8,735 bases of DNA from Sulfitobacter sp. (GTDB lineage: Bacteria > Pseudomonadota > Alphaproteobacteria > Rhodobacterales > Rhodobacteraceae): the NCBI GenBank assembly GCA_024636405.1, contig JAGXHC010000234.1, positions 1-8,735 on the forward strand, in the 5' to 3' direction. The notes below the pieces were generated by a model, which saw nothing but the letters and a program-made list of their open reading frames with translations, was not told the DNA's origin and searched no databases. The first letter of the stretch is position 1. Each line of letters starts with the position of its first letter. Position numbers and translations under genes: made by a program. Shown here in pieces: positions 1-5,671 of the stretch.

Positions 1-65
1 GCCTCAGGTCTTATGGATGTCACGCATTCCTTATCATGACGAAAACCTGAACAGTTTTGTGGGGC
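1..65. other. Region downstream of the Hint gene; no gene or clear terminator
   Basis: The bases after the Hint stop contain a weak, AT-only-arm inverted repeat, AAAAC (42-46) with GTTTT (54-58). It is not GC-rich enough to call a terminator. Nothing else is visible before the window edge. Confidence 0.4.
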
Positions 66-1094
66 TCAGGCGGCCAGCAAGCGCGCCTCATAGCCGCGAA
101 TGCAGGGTGCAACCTTTGGTCCGTAACTGTCCAGATCCGGGAACATGGTCTCAATCTCAGTCCGCGCGGCGGTATTGACCGTTTGCAGCGTCATGTCGCC
201 GGGATAGAGGCTCTCGCTCCATTGTCCTTCGGCGCGGATAAGGTGGTGGGCGTCGAACAGGATATGGAAATAGGTGACGGTGCCGCCTGCCTTGCGGTAA
301 ATGCCGTCAATTGCCAGCAAATCGACCGCACGCACCAGCACCTCGTCTTCGCCAAACAGCATCTCGGCGCGCCAATCGTTCAGCAGGATTGCGTGTTGTG
401 GCGACACCACAAGATCGCGGTCATTGCCAAGCGTGCCACGGGAGATGACGATGGGGGCAAGATCGTCGGTTGCTGCCACGGTCGTTTGGCCAATCCAAAG
501 CACAGGTTGCAGTCCTGCGTCGCGGGTTTCGACCAGATCACCGGGTTTGATCGTTTCGATCGGGCGCGCGCCCTGCGCCACGGTGATGCAGGTTCCGGCG
601 GCAAAACACACAACGCTGCCGCCAAGTGTGGCATGGGGGACCAGATCGCTGTTATTGGTGATGCCGCTGGTGGTCAGGTTGGCATTGGGGGGCGGCATGC
701 CGTCAGGAAAAACAAGGAAGTAGCCATCCTCGCCTGCGTCGTCGAGATCATCGTCGTTGTTGAGATCAACGTCGATAACGGCAACCCGCCAAGTGGTGGT
801 GCCATCGGTAACGGTGAAGGTATAGTCATAGATGATCTGCCGCGCCGTCCCATTGATGATTGTGGTCTGCTGGCCGATACCGCCGATCTGTTCCTGGGCA
901 CTGACCCGTTCATTGGTCGGATCGCCGTTGAACTGGGTCGCTCCGTCATTCTCATCCACGACAAAGTAACGGTCCGGCCCGGTGTAGCGCCAGGTCGATC
1001 CTGCGGCCGGGGCAAAGGCATAATTATGTGCCGTGCCGCCAACCGTGGACTGCGTGCCGAAGATCGTATTGGTGTACCCGTAGTGGACGGCCAT
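66..1094 (-). CDS. Hint-domain protein (Hint_2 type) with acidic N-terminal region
   Basis: A 342-residue protein with a C-terminal Hint (hedgehog/intein-like) domain of the type common in Rhodobacteraceae. The domain starts at the candidate nucleophile Cys163 (VVCFAAGTCI). It continues with RPIETIKPGDLVETRD (177-192), LQPVLWIG (195-202), DLVVSPQHAILL (227-238; His234 is the likely block-B histidine), and FGEDEVLVRA (247-256). Near the end come FHILFDAHHLI and SESLYPG. The usual terminal His-Asn is not evident, so self-cleavage rather than full splicing is the more likely chemistry, if any. Residues 108-124 are Asp-rich with Asn and Gly (DVDLNNDDDLDD), resembling a calcium-binding loop. There is no signal peptide; relatives are often presumed secreted. 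The start ATG 1094 has only a weak ribosome site. Confidence 0.8.
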   Translation of the reverse strand: MAVHYGYTNTIFGTQSTVGGTAHNYAFAPAAGSTWRYTGPDRYFVVDENDGATQFNGDPTNERVSAQEQIGGIGQQTTIINGTARQIIYDYTFTVTDGTTTWRVAVIDVDLNNDDDLDDAGEDGYFLVFPDGMPPPNANLTTSGITNNSDLVPHATLGGSVVCFAAGTCITVAQGARPIETIKPGDLVETRDAGLQPVLWIGQTTVAATDDLAPIVISRGTLGNDRDLVVSPQHAILLNDWRAEMLFGEDEVLVRAVDLLAIDGIYRKAGGTVTYFHILFDAHHLIRAEGQWSESLYPGDMTLQTVNTAARTEIETMFPDLDSYGPKVAPCIRGYEARLLAA

Positions 1095-1241
1095 CTGTCT
1101 GATCCAATCGCGTTAATTGCGTTGGATTGTATCTAAATCGGCAACAGGGCAGAGATGCGGCCAAAGCCGGTCATTTGAGACAAATGCAAGACGATTTAAA
1201 GGTATTCACGCCGCGCCCAGTGCCACAATCAGCTTGCGCGC
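1095..1241 (-). promoter_or_regulatory. Leader of the Hint gene with two inverted repeats and a possible -10 box
   Basis: This 147-nt gap separates nlpD from the Hint gene. CATTTG-AGA-CAAATG (1172-1186) is a perfect 6-bp-arm repeat 77 nt upstream of the start. ATCCAA(T)CGC-GTTAATT-GCGTTGGAT (1102-1127) is a 9-bp repeat with one extra base, ending 7 nt before the ATG. A TACAAT on the minus strand (1131-1126) resembles a -10 box, but I see no fitting -35. There is no clear terminator after nlpD. Together these suggest that the Hint gene has its own regulated promoter. Confidence 0.3.
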
Positions 1242-2447
1242 TCATTCGATGTAGGGTGTCGGATCCACGCTGTCGAAACCTTTGCGCACTTCGAAATGGA
1301 CAAAGGCATCATCCCCGGTACGCAATTTGGCGATCTGCTGGCCGCGCGCCACGCTGTCGCCCTTGGTCACATTTACCGCCGTCACATTGGCGTAGACGGT
1401 CAGCAGGTTGTCGGCATGGCGCACCACAACGATGGGAATGCCATCGGCGCTTTTGGTAATGGCGGCGACGGTGCCTGAATCGGCGGCCGTCACAGACGTC
1501 CCGGCGGCGGCCTTGATGTTGATGCCTTCATTCTTGCCTTTGGCATAGGCGCGAATGATGCTGCCCTGCACCGGGGCCGACATTTTGGTCGCCTTGGCGG
1601 GTGTTGTCGTTTTACCGATATCGGCAACGGGTTTTTCGGGCGTTTTGGCAACCGGCAATGGCTTGGCCGAGGTGTCATCGGGCAGGGGTTTGGCTGCCGA
1701 GGGCGGTGTGGGCGTCTGGCTGCCGCTTCCGGGCAGGCTGGTTGCCGCGGGGGCCACGGTCTGACGCGGCGGATTCTGTTTTGGCACAGGGATCAGCAGG
1801 AACTGGCCTTCGCGGATCGCAAAATCCGGGCCAAGTCCGTTCCATTCAGCCAATGCCGTGACCGGCACATTGTAAAGACGGCTGACGGTATAGGCGGTCT
1901 CGCCGCGCTCGATACGGTGACGAATTGGTTCCTTGCCAGGCTGTACCACCGGGGCTGTGGCGGTGGCCGGGGGCAGGGCGGCTGTTTGCACGCCCGGCGT
2001 CGCCGGAGCGCGGTCGATGGCGCCGCCTGCAAGGGCTGAAATGTCCACACCGCCGCCGCTGCGCACAGCACCCGTTGCGGCGGTTGGTTCTGCCACGCGG
2101 CGCGGCAGGGCGATGATCTCCCCCTGTCGGAGTCTCACGTCCGGCTCAATGCCGTTATAGCGCGCAAGCTCATTCGGATTGACGCCGATCCGCGCGGCCA
2201 CACCGGCCAGCGTATCATCGCGCCGCGCCACAGCGACCTGATAATTCGGATAGGAAATCACGCCACGGTTATCGGGGCGCGGTCTGTCCTCCAGCGGTGC
2301 GGTTGCGGCATCCGCTGTTGAAAATCCACCGCTCAGGCCGCGCAGATCGAAATCAAGCGGTTGGTTGTCGCAGGCGGCAAGCACAAGTGCGCTGGCACCA
2401 ATCAGAAGGGTCAGCCGCACGGGGCGGGGCGAAATGGAGTGGCGCAT
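1242..2447 (-). CDS. nlpD: NlpD-like lipoprotein: two LysM domains and a degenerate M23 domain
   Basis: A 401-residue predicted lipoprotein that probably activates cell-wall amidases at the division site. The signal peptide ends in lipobox LAAC (23-26), so Cys26 would be acylated. LysM peptidoglycan-binding domains lie at about 69-115 and 176-221, joined and followed by Pro/Ala/Thr-rich linkers. An M23 (LytM) domain spans about 292-400. Its zinc site is degenerate: the HxxxD pair is Asn306/Asn310, and the HxH pair is Phe382/His384, so only one ligand remains. NlpD and EnvC also have broken sites and act as amidase activators. The start is ATG 2447, with GAGG 8 nt upstream and immediately before the signal peptide. 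An ATG at 2474 would add nine acidic residues and spoil the signal peptide. It follows pcm, as in gammaproteobacteria. Confidence 0.88.
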   Translation of the reverse strand: MRHSISPRPVRLTLLIGASALVLAACDNQPLDFDLRGLSGGFSTADAATAPLEDRPRPDNRGVISYPNYQVAVARRDDTLAGVAARIGVNPNELARYNGIEPDVRLRQGEIIALPRRVAEPTAATGAVRSGGGVDISALAGGAIDRAPATPGVQTAALPPATATAPVVQPGKEPIRHRIERGETAYTVSRLYNVPVTALAEWNGLGPDFAIREGQFLLIPVPKQNPPRQTVAPAATSLPGSGSQTPTPPSAAKPLPDDTSAKPLPVAKTPEKPVADIGKTTTPAKATKMSAPVQGSIIRAYAKGKNEGINIKAAAGTSVTAADSGTVAAITKSADGIPIVVVRHADNLLTVYANVTAVNVTKGDSVARGQQIAKLRTGDDAFVHFEVRKGFDSVDPTPYIE

Positions 2448-2507
2448 CTGCTTGTCCTCATCTGTGGCCCCCATGTGCTCCGGGGGTTTTGGCGTATCAT
2501 AACGTAT

Positions 2508-3164
2508 TCAGGTGTCTTTGCCCAACCCTTCCAGCAGCGGAACAAAGCGCACGGCGCGCATTTCGTCGTATTCCAGGCCATCGGGCGTTTTTCTGACCCG
2601 GATCAGATGCTGAACGGCGTCCGATTGGCCCACAGGCAGCACCATGATGCCGCCTTCCTTTAGCTGCGCCAGCAGCGGGCCGGGGGGATCTTCGGCGGCG
2701 GCGGTGACGATAATGCGGTCAAACGGTGCCTGTTCGGCCAGACCGAAACTGCCATCGGCCGTGATTGCCGTGATATTGGTCAGATCAAGCGCCTCGAAGA
2801 TCTCGCGGGCCTCGCGCACAAGGCGGCGGTGACGGTCGATGGTATAGACCCTGCGCGCCAGTTTGCTTAGAATTGCGGCCTGATAGCCGCTGCCGGTCCC
2901 GATCTCCAGAACCTTGTCGCGCGGGCTGACCTGAAGCGCCTGGGTCATCAACCCCACCACGGAAGGCTGGCTGATGGTCTGACCGCAGGCGATGGGCAGG
3001 GGCATGTCCTCGTAGGCGCGTTCGGCAAACAGACCTTTGATAAAAGGGCCCCGGTCCACCGCTTCCATTGCGGTCAGCACGCGACCGTCCGTCACCCCCT
3101 TGGAGCGCAACGCGTAGAGAAACTGCATCTTGCGGGTGGCGGTGCTGTCTTCGGGATCGTTCAT
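2508..3164 (-). CDS. pcm: Protein-L-isoaspartate O-methyltransferase
   Basis: Pcm uses S-adenosylmethionine to methylate abnormal L-isoaspartyl residues in damaged proteins, starting their repair in the cytoplasm. The 218-residue protein has the substrate-side motif GQTISQP (61-67), the SAM-binding motif [12 protein letters not shown] (86-97), a following RVYTID segment, the post-motif FDRIIVTAA, and the C-terminal RFVPL typical of the family. The start ATG at 3164-3162 overlaps the surE stop as ATGA. No independent ribosome site is needed if ribosomes reinitiate. The 60 nt before nlpD contain no terminator on this strand, so surE-pcm-nlpD reads as one operon. Confidence 0.95.
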   Translation of the reverse strand: MNDPEDSTATRKMQFLYALRSKGVTDGRVLTAMEAVDRGPFIKGLFAERAYEDMPLPIACGQTISQPSVVGLMTQALQVSPRDKVLEIGTGSGYQAAILSKLARRVYTIDRHRRLVREAREIFEALDLTNITAITADGSFGLAEQAPFDRIIVTAAAEDPPGPLLAQLKEGGIMVLPVGQSDAVQHLIRVRKTPDGLEYDEMRAVRFVPLLEGLGKDT

Positions 3165-3946
3165 GTATTGATGCCGTCAAGGGATGCCATCACGCTGTAC
3201 GCGGTGAGGTCCGCGCGCATCGGGGTGACGGAAATATAGCCCGCAAGGTTCATTGCCGCGTCGCTGCCCGGTGCCGTATTGATCTGCTGATCGCCGCCCC
3301 GGATCCACAAAAAACGCCGCCCGGACGGGGATGTATGCGGTTCTGTTGAAAACCCGGTGCCGGGGCGCATGCCCTGATTGGCCAACCGGATGCCTTTTAC
3401 GTCGGCTGCCGCGACGGGTGGGAAGTTGACGTTGTAAAAAAGCCGGTAACCTTCTGTTTCGGCAGGATTATGCGCCAGTATCCTGCGTACGACCTCTGCG
3501 CCATGCTGGGCTGCGGCCTCGAACGGGTTGTCCAGATCACGGTTGTCAGGCCCGTAATACTGCGACATCGCGATCGCGGGGATGCCTTGCAGGGCCGCTT
3601 CCATCGCGCCGCCGATGGTCCCGGAATACAGCGTGTTTTCAGCAGAATTATTGCCCCGGTTCACGCCGGACAGCACCAGATCGGGGGGCGCTGCGGTCAT
3701 GGCGTCATGCACGGCCGCCAGCACACAGTCCGCGGGCGATCCTTCGGTGGCAAACACGCGCGGCGCAAGTTCGTTGATCATCATCGGATGGGTGTAGCTG
3801 ATGCAATGACCGACGCCGGACTGCTCAAAGGCGGGGGCGACCGTCCAGACCTCGCCCTCCTCGCCTGCGATGGTGTCGGCGATGGCCTTGAGAACGGCAA
3901 GCCCCGGCGCGTTGATGCCGTCGTCATTGGTGATCAGAATGCGCAT
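3161..3946 (-). CDS. surE: 5'/3'-nucleotidase SurE
   Basis: SurE is a metal-dependent phosphatase that removes phosphate from nucleoside monophosphates and is linked to stationary-phase survival. The 261-residue product has the expected length. Metal ligands are visible: Asp8 and Asp9 in TNDDG, Ser43 in EQSG, and Asn96 in [15 protein letters not shown] (69-75) and [11 protein letters not shown] (107-117) are also family blocks. The start is ATG 3946-3944, preceded by a strong AAAGGGG 6 nt away; an upstream in-frame GTG at 3964 would add six residues and overlap that ribosome site. The TGA stop shares bases with the pcm ATG (ATGA), so translation is probably coupled. Confidence 0.96.
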   Translation of the reverse strand: MRILITNDDGINAPGLAVLKAIADTIAGEEGEVWTVAPAFEQSGVGHCISYTHPMMINELAPRVFATEGSPADCVLAAVHDAMTAAPPDLVLSGVNRGNNSAENTLYSGTIGGAMEAALQGIPAIAMSQYYGPDNRDLDNPFEAAAQHGAEVVRRILAHNPAETEGYRLFYNVNFPPVAAADVKGIRLANQGMRPGTGFSTEPHTSPSGRRFLWIRGGDQQINTAPGSDAAMNLAGYISVTPMRADLTAYSVMASLDGINT

Positions 3947-3975
3947 GGATTGCCCCTTTCTCACTTGATAAGCGA

Positions 3976-4009
3976 GCAGCGCGCCCCCGGCAAGGCAAGC
4001 GCGCCCTGC
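3976..4009 (-). repeat. GC-rich hairpin between SDR gene and surE
   Basis: GCAGCGCGC (3976-3984) pairs with GCGCGC plus TGC (3999-4004 and 4007-4009) across a 2-base bulge, with a 14-base loop. It lies just after the SDR stop. No U-run follows on the transcribed strand, so it is a poor intrinsic terminator; it may slow polymerase or protect RNA ends, or be chance in GC-rich DNA. Confidence 0.25.
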
Positions 4010-4019
4010 GCCGCCATTT

Positions 4020-4673
4020 TCAGGCGCTGGTGGTCAGGGAGAGTTGCGCCAGAACCGCATCTGCCTGTGACTGTACCGTCGCCAATGCGCTGCGGTCTTC
4101 GCCGGGAAAGAAACGCGCGCGGGTGGCGGTGGGCATCGCGGCGGGGGTCAGGATATGCACCTGTGGCCCGATCTTGACGGTTTCCGCCTGCCAACTGCGT
4201 GCAAGGGCGATCTGTGCGGCCTTGGTGGCGCCGTAGCAGCCGAAAAACTTTGCGCCGGCGCGCGGATCATCAAAGAAAACCGCGCGCCCGGTCTGGCCCA
4301 GGAGCGGTGCAACATAGGTAATCAACGTCGCGGTGGCGGTGATATTGCAGGTCACGGATTTTGCCATGTCCTTTGCATCCACGTGGTCCGCAGGGGCAAG
4401 CGGGGCTGCGTGGATGGCGCAATGGACCCACAGATCAAGGTGCCCCCAGCGGTCATGAATGCCGCGACACAGCGTTGCCATGGCGTCGGGATTGGTGACA
4501 TCCATCGGCGCCAGCGTGGCAATGCCGCCCTTTGCCTGAATGCGGTCGTCCAATTCTTCCAGCGCGCCGGTGGTCCGGGCCACAGCGATGATATGGTGTG
4601 TGGGCGCAAGTGCCTCTGCCAGCGCGGCACCCAGGCCGCGCGACGCACCGGTGATAAGAGCGGTCTTTGTCAT
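4020..4673 (-). CDS. Divergent short-chain dehydrogenase/reductase (SDR), YciK-like
   Basis: A 217-residue Rossmann-fold SDR. The dinucleotide-binding motif TGASRGLG is at residues 8-15, the acidic MDV at 57-59, the structural Asn at 110, and the catalytic-type YGATK (Tyr147, Lys151). Two family features are altered. The NNAG motif reads HCAI (84-87). The position about 13 residues before Tyr147, normally a catalytic Ser, falls in VFFDD (132-136) with no Ser or Thr. Arg33 after the second strand suggests NADP preference. The start ATG 4673 places the glycine motif at the usual distance; a TTG at 4709 would add 12 unsupported residues. Substrate is unknown. It may be a low-activity or repurposed SDR. 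The gap from the stop to surE is 73 nt. Confidence 0.82.
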   Translation of the reverse strand: MTKTALITGASRGLGAALAEALAPTHHIIAVARTTGALEELDDRIQAKGGIATLAPMDVTNPDAMATLCRGIHDRWGHLDLWVHCAIHAAPLAPADHVDAKDMAKSVTCNITATATLITYVAPLLGQTGRAVFFDDPRAGAKFFGCYGATKAAQIALARSWQAETVKIGPQVHILTPAAMPTATRARFFPGEDRSALATVQSQADAVLAQLSLTTSA

Positions 4674-4674
4674 G

Positions 4675-4709
4675 GTCTGCGCTTTGCACCGCGCAGACAG
4701 AAGCGTCAA
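4675..4709 (-). promoter_or_regulatory. Possible SDR promoter with 8-bp inverted repeat abutting the start codon
   Basis: GTCTGCGC (4675-4682) and GCGCAGAC (4691-4698) form a perfect 8-bp inverted repeat with an 8-base spacer, ending one base before the SDR ATG (4673-4671). A TTGACG resembling a -35 box lies at 4709-4704. A 17-nt spacer would put the -10 at 4686-4681 (CAAAGC, a poor match) and transcription would start at about the ATG. No Shine-Dalgarno sequence is present. So the repeat may be an operator over a promoter giving a near-leaderless message, or an RNA hairpin at the ribosome site. Confidence 0.3.
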
Positions 4710-4801
4710 GAGGCAGCCTTGCTTTCGCAGACTGTCAGACCGCCACGGTGCGGAAGGTTATCCACGGTCGCGGCTGATGGTGGCATGTGTCGCAGGTATT
4801 C

Positions 4802-5068
4802 TCAGGCGCCGGGAAGTTTCAGAACCTTATTGCCGCCGCGCGCGGACAGGATCAGGGCATCGCTGCTGATCGCCGCGACAATGCCGCCTGCAATCCGGTC
4901 CCCGATGGTCACGCGGGTGATGGCCCCGTCGCCGGTCCGCACCAAAGCGCCGGGTGTCGATTCACTGCCGAAAATTCCGATCAGTGCAGTGCGCGCAAGC
5001 CGGGTTGATGTCGTGGCAAGCTTTGCCACTTTGGCGGAGGTCGGCCCGCCGGTATTGTCTGTTGTCAT
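4802..5068 (-). CDS. Small PilP/GspC-like domain protein
   Basis: An 88-residue protein resembling the periplasmic homology domain of PilP and GspC (type IV pilus and type II secretion alignment proteins). Small relatives are often annotated as pilus assembly protein PilP in Rhodobacteraceae. Visible pattern: LIGIFG (29-34), ALVR (41-44), RVTIGDRIAGGIVAAI (52-67), ALILSARG (71-78), then KVLKLP near the end. This gives a beta-rich fold with the G-D-x-I/L turn typical of that domain. It has no signal peptide, lipobox or membrane anchor, although family members act outside the cytoplasm. The ATG at 5068 has a good AAAGG 7 nt upstream. No other pilus or secretion gene is in the window, so a role in such a machine is only inferred. 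Confidence 0.65.
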   Translation of the reverse strand: MTTDNTGGPTSAKVAKLATTSTRLARTALIGIFGSESTPGALVRTGDGAITRVTIGDRIAGGIVAAISSDALILSARGGNKVLKLPGA

Positions 5069-5074
5069 CTTCTG

Positions 5075-5167
5075 CCTTTCGCCGCGCCTGCTGTTGTCCC
5101 TCAGACGCGATTAGATTCGGGGTTTATGCTGCAGTGCAGCTATCGGGGCGCGCGGGACGGCGAAAGG
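5075..5167 (-). promoter_or_regulatory. Leader whose upstream arm can pair with the Shine-Dalgarno of the PilP-like gene
   Basis: In transcription order, CCTTTCGCCG (from 5167-5158) is exactly complementary to CGGCGAAAGG (from 5084-5075). The second arm contains the AAAGG ribosome site of the gene starting at 5068. The 73 nt between arms include a short symmetrical element (5128-5140). If the arms pair, the ribosome site is hidden, as in translational riboswitches, thermosensors or leader-regulated genes. A 10-bp perfect match over this distance is suggestive rather than proof, and no known riboswitch core is recognised. Confidence 0.35.
5128..5140. repeat. GCTGCA-G-TGCAGC inverted repeat
   Basis: A 13-bp element with perfect 6-bp arms around one central base lies 60 nt upstream of the PilP-like start, between the two arms of the longer leader repeat. 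The one-base centre makes an RNA hairpin strained, so if functional it would more naturally be a protein-binding site on DNA. Confidence 0.25.
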
Positions 5168-5227
5168 GCGTGCGTCCGGGTCGGCAGAGACGTGCCGGCA
5201 TCGCGTATTTTATGGGCGGGGATTGGC

Positions 5228-5626
5228 TTAGGCGGTGCGGTGATAGGTGAATGTCATCTGTGCCAGATGCGCCAGCCCCTGTTCCGGCAAGGCACCCGCG
5301 ATATTGATCTCAAGCCGACGACGGCCATCATTGCAAAGATCGGGATAAAGCGTCTGCATGCGCGCGGCGAGGTCGGTTTTGCAGTCGACAAAAACCTGCA
5401 TCACCGTGGCGCGGCTTGGTGTCCAGAACAGCCGCAGGGTTGATCCGGTGCGCGATCGCGCGGGGCGCCAGGCCGGTTGACCCCATTTCAGGCTTTCCTC
5501 AAGTGCACCGATGTTCGCCCGCATCGCTGCGTCCAGAAACACGGCACGGCTGGACCAGAAGACATCGCGCACCGGCACGGGCCAATCAGCGATGCGCGCA
5601 AGTACGGGGGCAGGAGCATCTGTCAT
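5228..5626 (-). CDS. DUF1801 (YdhG-like) domain protein
   Basis: This 132-residue soluble protein belongs to the DUF1801/YdhG-like family. The marker is LKWGQPAW at residues 46-53, followed by an aromatic and basic strand region and a C-terminal segment (EINIAGALPEQGLAHLAQMT) typical of the family's end. No signal peptide or membrane segment is visible. The start used is ATG 5626-5624 (MTDAPAP); an in-frame ATG at 5647 would add seven residues, and neither start has a strong Shine-Dalgarno sequence. The gene sits 45 nt after purF and is probably on the same transcript. The biochemical role is not established for most of the family, and proximity to purF is not enough to infer a purine function. 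Confidence 0.8.
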   Translation of the reverse strand: MTDAPAPVLARIADWPVPVRDVFWSSRAVFLDAAMRANIGALEESLKWGQPAWRPARSRTGSTLRLFWTPSRATVMQVFVDCKTDLAARMQTLYPDLCNDGRRRLEINIAGALPEQGLAHLAQMTFTYHRTA

Positions 5627-5671
5627 CAGAGCAAGCCTAGCGGCCATTGCGCGAGATGCCAGCCGCAAAAT

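Noticed and set aside
42..58. AAAAC...GTTTT inverted repeat after the Hint gene
   Set aside because: Arms almost entirely A/T and only 5 bp; too weak for a terminator.
57..1136. 359-residue plus-strand open frame opposite the Hint gene
   Set aside because: A shadow of a well-supported minus-strand gene in GC-rich DNA; its translation has no family motifs.
2467..2490. GGCCCCC...GGGGG hairpin followed by TTTT, reading as a plus-strand terminator
   Set aside because: All genes here run on the minus strand, where the T-run precedes the stem; the stem is only 5 bp and overlaps the region upstream of nlpD.
4758..4766. TTATCCACG, one mismatch from a DnaA box
   Set aside because: A single near-match with no cluster or AT-rich region; expected by chance.
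4743..4768. Direct repeat CCACGGT spaced 19 bp
   Set aside because: Only two 7-bp copies in GC-rich DNA, with no known regulator match.
5182..5197. CGGCA-N6-TGCCG hairpin after the DUF1801 gene
   Set aside because: 5-bp stem with no U-run; too weak to call a terminator.
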